Notes under the pieces: generated by a model | Told to the model about the DNA's origin: nothing | Seen by the model: only the letters and a program-made list of their open reading frames with translations | The model's database searches: none | Shown here: positions 44,510 to 54,024 of the stretch, one piece after another | Layout of the letters: each line of letters opens with the position of its first letter | Position numbering within the stretch: position 1 is the stretch's first letter | NCBI RefSeq assembly: GCF_001015055.1 | Contig: NZ_BBWZ01000006.1 | Location: forward strand, 62,001 to 126,000 | Direction of reading: 5' to 3' | DNA: 64,000 nucleotides | Source of the DNA: Aneurinibacillus tyrosinisolvens | Lineage (GTDB): Bacteria; Bacillota; Bacilli; Aneurinibacillales; Aneurinibacillaceae | Program-made: the position numbers and the translations under genes

Positions 44510-44520
44510 GCTTAAAAGAA

Positions 44521-44555
44521 AAGGGGTGGGCGGTTTACAGACTGCACACCCCTTA
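44521..44555 (+). terminator. Hairpin after the OpuC-like operon
   Basis: AAGGGGTG (44521-44528) pairs with CACCCCTT (44547-44554). The tail ACTTATTC has few T, so it is a moderate terminator. Confidence 0.6.
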
Positions 44556-44639
44556 CTTATTCAACAGCTTCACCAACATGTAAGATGGTATACTGTATGT
44601 AACCTTTAATAGATAACACAGTAGACAGGAGTGCAAAAG

Positions 44640-45857
44640 ATGGAATTACCCAAAGAAACCGAAGTCCTCGAGGGTGTGATACCACGCGGGAATTGGGTCA
44701 GCAGTCTGTTCTCGGATGCGACGGCACAGAACGTGGCAACCGGGCTTATTTCCGCCACCTTAATTATGACGGGTCCGGCGATTATTCTTTTGGAAGCAGC
44801 GGCTAATGGGGGGTTTACGAATCAGCAGACGATCAATTGGATGTTTGCGGTTTATTTTTTTGGTGGATTGTTTGGAATTCTGATGGCCCTGCGGTACCGT
44901 ATGCCGATTACAGGGGGCCATTCTTTAACAGGAGTGGCTTTTTTGGTTACGGTTACAGCACAGTTTACCTATCCCCAGCTAGTCGGTGGATATCTCATGT
45001 CAGGGCTGCTCATTTTTCTTATTGGCATCTCCGGCCTCTTTACGAAAATTATCAAGTGGGTTCCGAGAGAAGTGATTTCCGCGATGCTGGCCGGGCTGGT
45101 GGCCGGCTATGTGGTTCGGCTCGTCCCATCTGTAAAGGAAATGCCGATTGTTGGAGGAGCAGCGCTGATCAGTTATTTTATCCTCATGAAATTTAGCAAG
45201 CGAATACCGCCTGTACTGGGGGCTGTCGTTGTCGCAATTCTCGCGTTGTTGGGGACACAGGGGCTGGAAATGAAGGGGATGGGCAATGCTTATTTGTTTC
45301 CAACTTTGCAGGCGCCGGAATTCACCTGGAAAGGGCTGCTAACCCTGGCTGTTCCCCTGGCAATGCTGATTCTAAGCAACGATGTGGCGCCCGGGGTTGG
45401 TGCACTGCAAAGTACCGGCTATAAACCGCCCATTCGCAACATCGTTTCTGTAAGCGGTATTTTTTCCGTCATTACTAGTTTCTTCGGCGGACAATGTGCC
45501 AATATCGCCGGGATGATGACAGCTATTTGCTCTGGCACGGATTCCGGACCGAAGTCACAACGGTATGTTGCTGCTGTCGTATCGGGAATAGCGATGGTGG
45601 GATTCGGAGTTTTTGCCTGGAAAATCGTTCCATTCATTCAAGCTCTGCCACAGGCATTCATTTCGATGTTGGCCGGATTTGCACTTGTTGGGGTTCTTCT
45701 ATCAAACTTGCAATTGGGTTTTGCCGGGAAAAAGTATTCATTGAGTTCGTTAACGGCGTTTATTGTTGCTTTGTCTAACGTATCTTTGTTCCACGTTAGT
45801 GCTCCAGTATGGGCACTCCTATTTGGCGCAGTCATCGCAAGGACACTGGAAAAATAA
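44640..45857 (+). CDS. BenE/NCS2-like membrane transporter
   Basis: A 405-residue integral membrane protein with about 12 helices and the inverted-repeat pattern of the nucleobase/benzoate carrier group. ITGGHSLTGVAFLV, AMLAGLVAGYVVR and LSNDVAPGVGALQSTGYKPP are close to BenE benzoate:H+ symporters, and ICSGTDSGP lies in the second half. The start is ATG 44640; the GTG at 44631 overlaps the ribosome site CAGGAGTG. It is monocistronic, between two hairpins. It may import an aromatic acid or nucleobase-like compound; no catabolic gene for it is beside it. Confidence 0.85.
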   Translation: MELPKETEVLEGVIPRGNWVSSLFSDATAQNVATGLISATLIMTGPAIILLEAAANGGFTNQQTINWMFAVYFFGGLFGILMALRYRMPITGGHSLTGVAFLVTVTAQFTYPQLVGGYLMSGLLIFLIGISGLFTKIIKWVPREVISAMLAGLVAGYVVRLVPSVKEMPIVGGAALISYFILMKFSKRIPPVLGAVVVAILALLGTQGLEMKGMGNAYLFPTLQAPEFTWKGLLTLAVPLAMLILSNDVAPGVGALQSTGYKPPIRNIVSVSGIFSVITSFFGGQCANIAGMMTAICSGTDSGPKSQRYVAAVVSGIAMVGFGVFAWKIVPFIQALPQAFISMLAGFALVGVLLSNLQLGFAGKKYSLSSLTAFIVALSNVSLFHVSAPVWALLFGAVIARTLEK

Positions 45858-45931
45858 CTCTCCGAAAGAAGGTTTTTTGGAGCGATTAAGCCCTTGATCC
45901 TAAAACTCCAATTTTAGTATCTCTTTTCATG

Positions 45932-45967
45932 AAAAAAGGGGCGGGCAGCTTATAGCCCACCCGCCCT
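45932..45967 (-). terminator. Convergent terminator
   Basis: GGGCGGG (45939-45945) pairs with CCCGCCC (45960-45966). Reading leftward it is followed by a run of T (AAAAAA on the plus strand), so it ends the small acidic gene. It may also stop the BenE-like gene. Confidence 0.75.
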
Positions 45968-45972
45968 CTTCC

Positions 45973-46275
45973 TTATTCTACATCCGGATCTTCCTCATAC
46001 TCTTCCGGCAGCAATGCCATAAAGAGATACTGCTCTTCCTGTTCTTCGGTAAGAATCCACATTGCCTCAGGAATGTTCACTGAAAGTGTACCACATACAT
46101 TTCCGTTTTCGTCCTTAATGGCACACCCCTCATCTGTAGATTCAACCGCAAGCCAATAATACTTATCCGGATCTGTCTCAAATATTTCCGTTGCCTTGCT
46201 AATAATCGCCTCTATCGCGTCGGAGTCAAACGTATCATCAACTTTTGGGGTCATGAGGTATTCAATTGGCTTCAT
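45973..46275 (-). CDS. Small acidic hypothetical protein (100 aa)
   Basis: A 100-residue, strongly acidic soluble protein on the reverse strand with a CGGAGTG ribosome site. It reads MKPIEYLMTPKVDD, then alternating helix and strand segments (KYYWLAVESTDEGCAIKDEN) and an acidic tail EEYEEDPDVE. There is no signal peptide, membrane segment or motif I can name. It has its own terminator and lies 100 bases downstream of recQ on the same strand, so it may be its own unit. Function unknown. Confidence 0.7.
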   Translation of the reverse strand: MKPIEYLMTPKVDDTFDSDAIEAIISKATEIFETDPDKYYWLAVESTDEGCAIKDENGNVCGTLSVNIPEAMWILTEEQEEQYLFMALLPEEYEEDPDVE

Positions 46276-46379
46276 GCGATCACTCCGTTTCTTTTCGTTA
46301 GTATCTCTAACTATTTTGTTTCTTTTTCCATGTTTTATGCAAAATCAAACCAGCAACGGCAGCATCCGGCATGGTTAGT

Positions 46380-48162
46380 TTAAACAAGTGCATGTTCTTC
46401 CGCATATTTTTGCAGCAGTTCCAAAAACGGCTGCCCGTAATTTTTCATCTTCGCTTCCCCGACACCTTTAATGGCCAGCATCGAAGACTCGTCCGTCGGA
46501 CAGTATTCGCTCATCTCGCGAAGGGTGCTGTCTGGAAATATAATATAAGGCGGCACATTGTCCCGCTGGGATAATTCCTTGCGCAGCTGGCGAAGCTGCT
46601 CAAACAGAGCGTTATCCTCCACAATTTTTTGCTGCTTCTTACGCACCTTCTGGAAAACTTTTTCTTCTCCCTTTAAAACACGAACGGCACGTGGCGCAAG
46701 TTTTACAACCGGATACTGGCCGCCTGTTAATGTGAGATACCCTTCGGCAATGAGAACATTAATCCGATCGGTTATCTCCTTATCTGTGTACTGGCGAAGC
46801 AGGCCGTACGTTGGCAGATTTTCAAAGCCAAACTGGAGTATTCTTTTGTTTTTTAAACCGCGCAGCACCTGGGCAACAAGGGACATACCAAAACGTTCTT
46901 TCATACGCCAAATACAGGAGAAGATTTTCTGGGCGTCGACCGTAATATCGCTTTCTTCCCGGTCATCCGTACAGTTGCTGCAGCGGCCGCATTCCTCGGT
47001 TGATTCCTCCCCGAAATATTTCAGGATATAATTGCGCACACATTGGGTCGTATGGGCATAATCGACCATGGCCTGCAGTTTTCGATACTCATTTGTTTTT
47101 CGTTCCTCTGTAAGGAAGGACTGCTCGATGAGGAATTTCTGCATCAGAATGTCCTGCGGATTAAATAGCATGATGCACTCACTCGGTTCCCCATCGCGCC
47201 CGGCCCGCCCGGCCTCCTGGTAGTAAGCCTCCATGTTCTTCGGCATATTGTAGTGGATTACATAGCGTACATTTGATTTGTCGATCCCCATGCCAAATGC
47301 GTTGCTGGCGACCATAATCCGGATATCATCATAGAGGAACTCATCTTGATTTCGCGCTCGTTCTTTATCTGACAAACCCGCATGGTAGCGGCCTGCTTTG
47401 TATCCTTTTTTATTTAGAAACTCATAGACACTGTCCACTTCTTTACGCGTTGCAGCATAAATAATCCCTGCCTGATCCTTGTTTGCTTCCACGTAATGGA
47501 GAATGAAGTCTTTTTTTATTTTCCCCGCGCAGAATCGTAAAAGATAGGTTGGGCCGGTCAAATCCGCGTATATATACATTCGGGGTGCGAAGAGAAAGTA
47601 ATTTTACGATATCTGTACTGACTTCCGGTGTAGCTGTAGCAGTAAACGCTGAAAGAACCGGACGGCTGGAAAGTTTCTCAAGCAGGGGAGCGATCGATAA
47701 ATAGCTTGTCCTAAAATCATGCCCCCACTGAGAGATACAGTGGGCTTCATCAACCGCCACCATCGATACCTCAAGTGATTGAAGCAGGGAGAAGAACTCC
47801 TCAGACTCCAGGCGCTCCGGCGCAATATACAACAGCTTGTACTTTCCAAGCCGCGCCTCGTTAATCCGCTTCTCTACTTGTTTATACGTTAACGAACTAT
47901 TGATGTAAGTCGAAGGAATTCCAAGACTATCGAGAGCATCTACCTGATCTTTCATTAAAGAAATAAGGGGGGAGATTACAAGCGTCGTTCCCGGTAACAG
48001 GAGGGCGGGTATTTGATAGCAGATGGACTTTCCACCGCCGGTCGGCATAATCCCCAGGGTGTCCTGCCCTTCAAGTACGCTTTTAATAATCGTATCCTGG
48101 CCTTCTCTAAAATCATCGTATCCATAATATTTTTTTAACAGCTCTTTTGCTTGTTCATACAT
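46380..48162 (-). pseudogene. recQ: ATP-dependent DNA helicase RecQ, frameshifted
   Basis: Two reverse-strand frames give a whole, about 593-residue RecQ. The first (start ATG 48162, ribosome site AAAGGAGA) has Walker A MPTGGGKS, DEAH in AVDEAHCISQWG and TATATPEV, and runs to RGENKK. The second holds GIIYAATR, AGRYHAGL, GMGIDKSNVRYVIHYNMPK, QEAGRAGRDG, the zinc cluster CVRNYILKYFGEE..CGRCSNC, the winged helix and an HRDC domain near the end. The break is an extra A in a seven-A run (47511-47517); six would restore the frame. RecQ unwinds DNA 3' to 5' in recombinational repair. The clean frame on both sides suggests an assembly error or recent mutation. Confidence 0.9.
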
Positions 48163-48509
48163 CGAACCCCATCTCCTTTGGAACCCCAAATTAGAAAGGT
48201 TGCCGAGAATGTCTCGACAACCTGAAGAACTATCATTAGATGTTTCTTTGTTTTCTGTCGTTGGAATTTATCGCTTTTATTATAACATAAAAAAGGAAAT
48301 ATACGTTCGTTTTTAATCCTGGCCATTTATATAAATCTTTTAACCAGCATATCATCTTTCTTTAAGAGGTTTTAAACCAGAACTTTTAGGGTAAATAGAA
48401 TAGTTGTTTTAGGTTAGTTGTGACCAAAAGTAACTTTTGTTTTGCAGTACAATAGTACGGTCAATCATTTTTTTATATAGCCTAAACTTTTGGTAAGGAA
48501 GTGGGAAAC
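48163..48509. other. Divergent region between recQ and the first RsbR-like gene
   Basis: It holds a short hairpin near 48197-48223 (AGGTTG with CAACCT plus inner pairs) in the recQ leader, and the sigma-B-type promoter at 48369. No ORF is supported. Confidence 0.5.
48369..48394 (+). promoter_or_regulatory. Candidate sigma-B promoter for the RsbR-like genes
   Basis: GTTTTA (48369-48374), 14 bases, then GGGTAA (48389-48394). This matches the Bacillus sigma-B pattern GTTTAA-N12-15-GGGTAT with two changes. It lies about 115 bases before the first stressosome-type gene, where stress-sigma control would make sense. Confidence 0.6.
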
Positions 48510-49307
48510 ATGATGGGAAACACTTCAGATGAAGCGTATGAATCATTAATCAAAAGGGAAAGAATGTATCGTCAAATCGTTGAATCTTCCGCAGAAACGA
48601 TTATCATGCACACTGATTATAAAGTATTGTATATCAATGAATCAGGCGCCAAATTTTTAAGAGCTGCTAAGGAAGATATCATTGGTGCATGTGTGCTGGA
48701 TATTTTTCAAGAAGACTGTAAAGCGGTAATTAAAGAAAGAATACAGAAGAGTATAGTAGAAAATGAACCGGGTGAACTCATCGAACAAACAATATTCAGA
48801 CTGGATGGCACACTTGTTGATGTAGAAATGAATTGTAATCCTATTATGTTTGATGATAAAAAAGCAGTTCAATCTGTTCTTAGAGATATAACACAGCGTA
48901 AAGAAACCGAGAGAACACTCAAAAAAGCATTACAAGAAATTAGCATATTATCTGCGCCCCTCGTACCTGTTATTGAAGGAATCGCTGTGCTTCCACTGGT
49001 AGGTTCTATCGATTCGTATCGGGCGAAATACCTTTTAGACGATATTCCTTCAAAAATAAAGGAACAGAGCGTTGCGTGTTTAATTATTGATTTTTCAGGC
49101 ATCTATACGCTCGATACAATGGTTACCGATTATTTGTTTAAAATTAATGACGTCCTTCATTTGCTTGGTGTTCGTTCCATTATAACGGGAATAAGACCTG
49201 AGCTTGCTCAAATCGCCGTCCAGCTTGGAGTTGATTTGTCCTCAGTCCCAACATTTGCGACTGTAAAGCAAGCATTGCATTATCTGGGTGTTGAAAAATC
49301 AGGCTGA
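48510..49307 (+). CDS. PAS-STAS stressosome protein (RsbR paralogue)
   Basis: A 265-residue sensor. Residues about 10-125 form a PAS domain (YRQIVESSAETIIMHTDYKVLYINESGAKFL, in pieces), followed by a linker helix. Residues about 150-262 are a STAS domain (PVIEGIAVLPLVGSID, LIIDFSGIYTLDTMVTDYLF). RsbR-type proteins build the stressosome, a cytoplasmic shell that holds RsbT and releases it on stress to activate sigma-B. The Thr in LDTMV aligns with a phosphorylation site in known RsbR STAS domains. The N-terminus is PAS rather than the usual non-haem globin fold, so the input signal differs from the two neighbours. Start at ATG 48510 behind AAGGAAGTG. Confidence 0.85.
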   Translation: MMGNTSDEAYESLIKRERMYRQIVESSAETIIMHTDYKVLYINESGAKFLRAAKEDIIGACVLDIFQEDCKAVIKERIQKSIVENEPGELIEQTIFRLDGTLVDVEMNCNPIMFDDKKAVQSVLRDITQRKETERTLKKALQEISILSAPLVPVIEGIAVLPLVGSIDSYRAKYLLDDIPSKIKEQSVACLIIDFSGIYTLDTMVTDYLFKINDVLHLLGVRSIITGIRPELAQIAVQLGVDLSSVPTFATVKQALHYLGVEKSG

Positions 49308-49357
49308 GTTATTTGTTATAATTAATTACTATATAACTAAATGTATGGAGGAGAGCG

Positions 49358-50173
49358 ATGAGTTTGATTTCTAAAGTTGCTAATTACCTGATTGAAGATG
49401 CAAAACCTCTAGCTGTTGAAATCGTTGAAGGTGTTCTTCAAAGAATGAACCTAGAAATTCCTGAGTGGGAGAAAAAACAAGCAGTCATTATGTATATTGA
49501 ATTTATAGAGTTCCTGGGGAAATCCATCACTAGCGATGAAGAGGGAGTGCCGGAGGACCTTATTGCATGGAGTAAAAAGAATGGAGAACGCGAGGCATCT
49601 TTAGGCGGCAGAATTTCAGATATTATTGTTCGTTATCCGCCTACTCGAATCGTCTTTACTGAACGCATGACCGAAATAGGTCTGGAGCATGGACTTTCTA
49701 CGAAAGAAGTCACCTTTATTAACAAGCGGATCAACTGCATGCTGGATACAAGTATTAATGAAACCATCTTTGCATTTGAGCGACTTAAAGATAAAATTAT
49801 TAAAGAGACTCAAAAGGAAATGGCTGAATTATCAGCACCCGTTGTACCGATTCAAGATGGAATTGCGGTTCTCCCGCTGATCGGTTCCATTGATTCTTAC
49901 AGGGCTAATTACATTTTAGAGAAGGTCGTGCCAAAGGTTGCCGAATTAGAGATTGAATGCCTTATTATTGATTTTTCCGGCATCCAAATGATTGATACAG
50001 CTGTCACCAATCATTTGTTTAAAATCCATAACGTTCTTCGTTTGTTGGGGATTAAGGCGATTGCGACAGGCTTGCGTCCTGAAATAGCCCAGACTGTGAT
50101 TAGCGGAGGAATCGATTTCTCATCCATCAAAACCTATGCTAATGTTAAGCAGGCAATCGAAAGTATGGAGTAA
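49358..50173 (+). CDS. RsbR-type stressosome protein, helical N-domain
   Basis: A 271-residue RsbR paralogue. Residues 1-145 are all-helical, consistent with the non-haem globin sensor fold of RsbR. Residues about 150-268 are a STAS domain with the family marks PVVPIQDGIAVLPLIGSID, LIIDFSGIQMIDTAVTNHLF and AIATGLRPEIAQTV. The Asp-Thr in MIDTAV matches a phospho-Thr position of RsbRA. It follows the PAS-STAS gene by 50 bases with GGAGGAGAG as ribosome site. RsbS and RsbT are not in the window. Confidence 0.88.
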   Translation: MSLISKVANYLIEDAKPLAVEIVEGVLQRMNLEIPEWEKKQAVIMYIEFIEFLGKSITSDEEGVPEDLIAWSKKNGEREASLGGRISDIIVRYPPTRIVFTERMTEIGLEHGLSTKEVTFINKRINCMLDTSINETIFAFERLKDKIIKETQKEMAELSAPVVPIQDGIAVLPLIGSIDSYRANYILEKVVPKVAELEIECLIIDFSGIQMIDTAVTNHLFKIHNVLRLLGIKAIATGLRPEIAQTVISGGIDFSSIKTYANVKQAIESME

Positions 50174-50229
50174 CATGAAACAGAAATAAACGGGGCATAA
50201 TTAATCAACTAAACTTTCGGAGGAAAAAA

Positions 50230-51081
50230 ATGGAGAACGAACTGCAGTTTCTGGGGGAAAAAATCTTAGAAAGAAGATATGAAATTGCGAAAAGAGTGCA
50301 CGAAAACAGGTTAGCAGCGGCAAGTGAAGAGGAAAAGCAGCAAATCGCCCATGTAGAAGAAGATATCATAAAAATTCGGGCTGGTTTCATTGGTTTATTT
50401 GGGGAAACACTAAAAGAGAAATTAGATGATGAGAAAGCTTTTGAAAAGATTTTGAGCTGGGGCAAGGAGACAGGGGAATTTATTTATCATTTAGGGATTC
50501 CTTTAGATGAAGCCTTACTTGATACGAGTTTTTATCGAACGTTTATATGGAAAGCCATACACGAAGAAGTAAACGAACAGAATATATCAGTTGATACTGT
50601 ATTTGAAGTGCTATCTGTTATCGATCCTCTCCTGGATAAGGCTGTTTATTCTTTTAGTTTAACGTATGTTCATTTCCATCAAGCCACCCTTGAAAAAGCG
50701 AACCGTGCCTTTTTTGAATTATCGGTACCGGTTGTTCCTCTTACAAAAGGAGTGGCTATCCTGCCTTTGATCGGAAACGTAGATACAGAAAGAGCCAAGT
50801 TGTTAATGGAGGAGACGTTGAAAGAAGCAGCTAACCGAAAGTTATCTCATCTTATATTGGACTTATCAGGTGTACTGATTGTGGATACGATGGTAGCGGA
50901 TCAGCTTTTTAAAATTATTAGCGCCTTGACACTTGTTGGTGTAAAAACGATACTAACAGGGATTCGTCCCGGAGTTGCTCAGACGATGGTGAGTCTTGGA
51001 TTGGATTTTAATGATTTAACGATAAAAGCAAACCTACAGCAAGCTTTAAGTGATTTACATAAGGTAGAGAAGATTTTTTAA
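50230..51081 (+). CDS. RsbR-type stressosome protein, third copy
   Basis: A 283-residue RsbR paralogue with the same layout as its neighbour: a helical N-terminal sensor (residues about 1-160, HLGIPLDEALLDTSFYRTF), then STAS (PVVPLTKGVAILPLIGNVD, LILDLSGVLIVDTMVADQLF, TILTGIRPGVAQTM). Three different RsbR proteins in one row would allow mixed stressosomes with different inputs. Ribosome site CGGAGGAAAAAA. Its 3' end overlaps by 27 bases the convergent UDG-like gene. Confidence 0.88.
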   Translation: MENELQFLGEKILERRYEIAKRVHENRLAAASEEEKQQIAHVEEDIIKIRAGFIGLFGETLKEKLDDEKAFEKILSWGKETGEFIYHLGIPLDEALLDTSFYRTFIWKAIHEEVNEQNISVDTVFEVLSVIDPLLDKAVYSFSLTYVHFHQATLEKANRAFFELSVPVVPLTKGVAILPLIGNVDTERAKLLMEETLKEAANRKLSHLILDLSGVLIVDTMVADQLFKIISALTLVGVKTILTGIRPGVAQTMVSLGLDFNDLTIKANLQQALSDLHKVEKIF

Positions 51082-51798
51082 TAGCATAGTTTTTAACTCG
51101 GGCTTTGCCTTTTCGTATTGTTTTTTCCTGTGGCGGTTCGCTCCTGAAGGGTGTGGGAATCCAAGGAGGCATTGTTCCTTCTTGACCATTCCCTGCTCGA
51201 TGAGGAGCTCTAAGGCTGAAGTGACTAAACTTCCAAGTGGGATGATGAGTGCATCTTTAATCGCCTTGATTTCCTCACTGAATATTTCTACTGCAAATTG
51301 CCGGAGGATTGGTGTTTTTAAAAGGTTTGGGCTATGCCCGGTGTAATTTTTGCTATGAATGAATACAGGGTAGCGGATGACAGAGGTTGCGTCCAATAAG
51401 TGAATATTATCATGAAAAAGCGATTGGCTATTCTCTATAGTAAAGATTGCTGGCAGGCCTAAGTCATCAAGCATTTCACAGAGATTCTTCCTCGTGCTGC
51501 CAACAAATGCTGCCTGTTGTTTGGCAAGCTTGCAAGCTTGTTCAAATGATAATCCCCTTGAAAGTGCTGCTCTAACTTGCCGAAAGGAGATCTCCATTTC
51601 ATTCCAGCCGGGTGTAATGCCTACAATGACAACTTTTGCCGTTTCATTCGTGTAGTCAAACGGTGCATAATAGATTTCCAATCCATTGTTTTTATATAGA
51701 AGAAAATCTTCGGTTAAAAGGTCACCTTTGGTTAGTTTAACGTTGTGGGGGAGTGCAGAGATGAGCTCCGCAGGGTTGCTAATATTTATATGCAGCAT
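51055..51798 (-). CDS. Uracil-DNA glycosylase-like protein
   Basis: A 247-residue protein on the reverse strand. The UDG superfamily pattern is present: VVIVGITPGWNEME near residue 65 (motif A-like, with GxxPG), a central region with STRKNL, LIIPLGSLVTSALELL, and LGFPHPSGANRHRKKQYE near the C-terminus (motif B-like with HPSG). True members excise uracil or process abasic sites. The Asp/Asn that activates water in motif A is not obvious here, so the activity is uncertain. The ATG at 51798 has AAGGGAAT upstream. Convergent with the third RsbR gene. Confidence 0.7.
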   Translation of the reverse strand: MLHINISNPAELISALPHNVKLTKGDLLTEDFLLYKNNGLEIYYAPFDYTNETAKVVIVGITPGWNEMEISFRQVRAALSRGLSFEQACKLAKQQAAFVGSTRKNLCEMLDDLGLPAIFTIENSQSLFHDNIHLLDATSVIRYPVFIHSKNYTGHSPNLLKTPILRQFAVEIFSEEIKAIKDALIIPLGSLVTSALELLIEQGMVKKEQCLLGFPHPSGANRHRKKQYEKAKPELKTMLLKNLLYLM

Positions 51799-51950
51799 GG
51801 ATTATTCCCTTCTTGTCAGTAGCACTTTAGTTTACTCTCGCTTAAATAGGGTGACAGATCATTGTATTTAGCTAATATCTAGAAATTATAATTTCCCTAT
51901 CGTGGGTATACATACCCTTTCCATGCCAAAGCATATTATTCATTTAATAA

Positions 51951-52015
51951 ACAAAGGACTATACACCCAACTTCTTTTCCTAAAAGCAGTCTGGGTAAGC
52001 ATAGTCCTTCGTTGT
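51951..52015 (-). terminator. Terminator of the GDPD-like gene
   Basis: AAGGACTAT (51954-51962) pairs with ATAGTCCTT (52001-52009), with inner pairs ACCCA and TGGGT. On the reverse strand it is followed by TTTGTTT. Confidence 0.7.
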
Positions 52016-52022
52016 TTGGTCT

Positions 52023-52922
52023 TTAGTTATTCGTTTCCCAGGTAATTTGAGGTTCGGACGGCTTCGGGTCATGTTTCATCAGGAACTGTTGTAAGCCTGC
52101 CAAATCATCCGTATTAATCATATCGACGCCAGCCCGCAAAAGTTCATTCCACACAGCTTCTCGTTCAGGAGAAGGGGTGTCAGGAGTAGCCCAAAAACGT
52201 ACCTTTTGACCATTAGCATGAGCGGTTGAAACGATTTGATACAGCTTCTCCTGTTCCTCTTTCGGTATTTCTCCTTTACCCATCCATGTAAATTGCTTAG
52301 TCCAGTTATCACTGATGAGGGGGATAAACTCGTTCGAAGCTTTTGACCCGAGATCACTCATACGTCCATCATAAGCTGCATAACGAACAGCCTGTTTCTC
52401 CATCACGGTACCCGCACGGTTCCCTGAAACAATAACGGTAATTGCGCCGGGTTTCACCCCTGAAGGTGCGAACCTGGTCAGCATATTTTGATACTGGCGA
52501 AGTTGCTCGTGTAGAACCCGATAGGTAGAATCAGCCTCTGACTTAACATCAATCAATAGGGTAATATCATGCTCATAGTTTGGATAAACCGCTCCGTGAT
52601 TATCTTTGACCCTTTGCTTCAACGGGTCAAGATAAAGAGATTTTAATGTACGTCCCGGACGTAAATCTTTTATATCATGGGCAACCAGCAGTTCTCCGTT
52701 GACAAGCCAGATGTCAGCTTCAACACTTGTAAATCCATGTTCCAGGGCATCCAATAATGGACGGGTGTGCTCATAATCATTATGAGCATGAGTCCTTGCA
52801 AGAGGTAAAACCGATTCCTGCTTAGAAGGCTTCAAATTCTCTTGGTCAGCAGCAAAAACATTGGCAAAAGGCGTCATACATGCAGTAAAAACTAAGGTCA
52901 AGGCCAGCAACCATTTTTTCAT
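52023..52922 (-). CDS. Secreted PI-PLC/GDPD-like phosphodiesterase
   Basis: A 299-residue exported protein. Residues 1-24 are a signal peptide (WLLALTLVFTACMTPFANVFA). The mature part has the PLC-like barrel marks RTHAHNDYEHTRPLLDAL, FTSVEADIWLVNGELLVAHD (Glu and Asp metal ligands, second His) and LLIDVKSEAD, ending in DTPSPEREAVWNELLRAGVDMINTDDL (in pieces). This fits the glycerophosphodiester phosphodiesterase superfamily, nearest the AIM6/PI-PLC-like branch. It would cleave phosphodiester head groups outside the cell. Ribosome site AGGTGAAGAATGG on the reverse strand. Monocistronic. Confidence 0.85.
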   Translation of the reverse strand: MKKWLLALTLVFTACMTPFANVFAADQENLKPSKQESVLPLARTHAHNDYEHTRPLLDALEHGFTSVEADIWLVNGELLVAHDIKDLRPGRTLKSLYLDPLKQRVKDNHGAVYPNYEHDITLLIDVKSEADSTYRVLHEQLRQYQNMLTRFAPSGVKPGAITVIVSGNRAGTVMEKQAVRYAAYDGRMSDLGSKASNEFIPLISDNWTKQFTWMGKGEIPKEEQEKLYQIVSTAHANGQKVRFWATPDTPSPEREAVWNELLRAGVDMINTDDLAGLQQFLMKHDPKPSEPQITWETNN

Positions 52923-53142
52923 CCATTCTTCACCTCTGAACTAGATTTTGTTAGTGATAAACCTTTCGACTATCATGTTATAAATAAATCACTGAATTTC
53001 AAAGGTGAAATCGAAAAGAATTACAAACGATAATAAATATTTTACGGTTTCTTAATACAATACTTTTATTTTTTGCTAAAGAATAATTAACGTATTCTTA
53101 ACCAATAATTGAAAGAAATAGCAATGGATTGGGGTGAACAAA

Positions 53143-54012
53143 GTGGAGAAAATCGGAGTTGCACTTGGTGGAGGAGGAATTGTAGGCTGCTCCCATTTGG
53201 GTATTTTGCAGGCGCTCGTAGAAGAAGGGATACCGATTCATTGTCTTACAGGAAGCAGTTCAGGAGCAATTGTGGCTGCCCTTTATGCTTATGGGTATTC
53301 ACCAGAACAGCTAATTAACATTATCCCCTCCATTACCAAACGATATATCGATATTGATTATTTTACTTTTTTAAAGAAATTAGTACTGCGAAAGGGAGTT
53401 GTTCAAGGTTTAATTAAAGGAAATAAAATTCATAATTTCATTGCAGAAAAAACAAAAAATGCTCGGTTGTCTCAATTACAATTGCCAGCAGCTTTTTTAT
53501 CTGCAGATTTAGGCCAGGCCAGGCAAGTCATTTTTGCTTCCCGTTCACTCGGCACCTCAAATTCCGAATCGGATGTCATCACCGACGCTATGGTTGCTGA
53601 TGCAGTACAAGCCAGCTTTTCCATTCCTGTCCTTTTTCAGCCTGTTCTTTATCAAAATCGGGTGCTTGTAGACGGAGGAATTATAGATAACTGCCCGGTT
53701 GAGACTGCTAAAGCACTTGGAGCGGATAAAGTAATCGCCATCGATCTTGTATTTGTCAATCCAGTTACCACATCGTTTCCTTCGATGATTTCTGTCCTAT
53801 CACGCGTTGTAAGTATGAATCTTGCTCTACAGGGAAAACAAGTGATAAAAAACGCGGATATCATTTTGAAGCCTGATGTAGAAACCGTCGGTGTACTTGA
53901 TTTCTCACGTATGATGGAATGTATTGAATGTGGATATATTTATACAAAAAAGAGAATAGGTGAAATAAAAAAAGCCCTGGAATCGGCTTCTACTACCGTT
54001 TCCAGGGCTTAA
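53143..54012 (+). CDS. Patatin-like phospholipase
   Basis: A 289-residue lipid acyl hydrolase of the patatin/RssA group. The oxyanion loop is GVALGGGGIVGCSHLGIL at the N-terminus. The nucleophile Ser is in the elbow GSSSGAIVAAL. The Asp of the Ser-Asp dyad is in LVDGGIIDNCPVE. There is no signal peptide or membrane segment. GTG 53143 is chosen over GTG 53134 because GGGGTG lies 6 bases before it and the protein then begins at the first beta-strand; the choice is uncertain by three codons. Its 3' end nearly meets the acyltransferase read on the opposite strand. Confidence 0.88.
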   Translation: MEKIGVALGGGGIVGCSHLGILQALVEEGIPIHCLTGSSSGAIVAALYAYGYSPEQLINIIPSITKRYIDIDYFTFLKKLVLRKGVVQGLIKGNKIHNFIAEKTKNARLSQLQLPAAFLSADLGQARQVIFASRSLGTSNSESDVITDAMVADAVQASFSIPVLFQPVLYQNRVLVDGGIIDNCPVETAKALGADKVIAIDLVFVNPVTTSFPSMISVLSRVVSMNLALQGKQVIKNADIILKPDVETVGVLDFSRMMECIECGYIYTKKRIGEIKKALESASTTVSRA

Positions 54013-54024
54013 ATATGGTGGGTG

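Noticed and set aside
44837..45196. 119-codon ORF on the plus strand
   Set aside because: It is out of frame inside the BenE-like gene and has no family pattern or ribosome site; a shadow.
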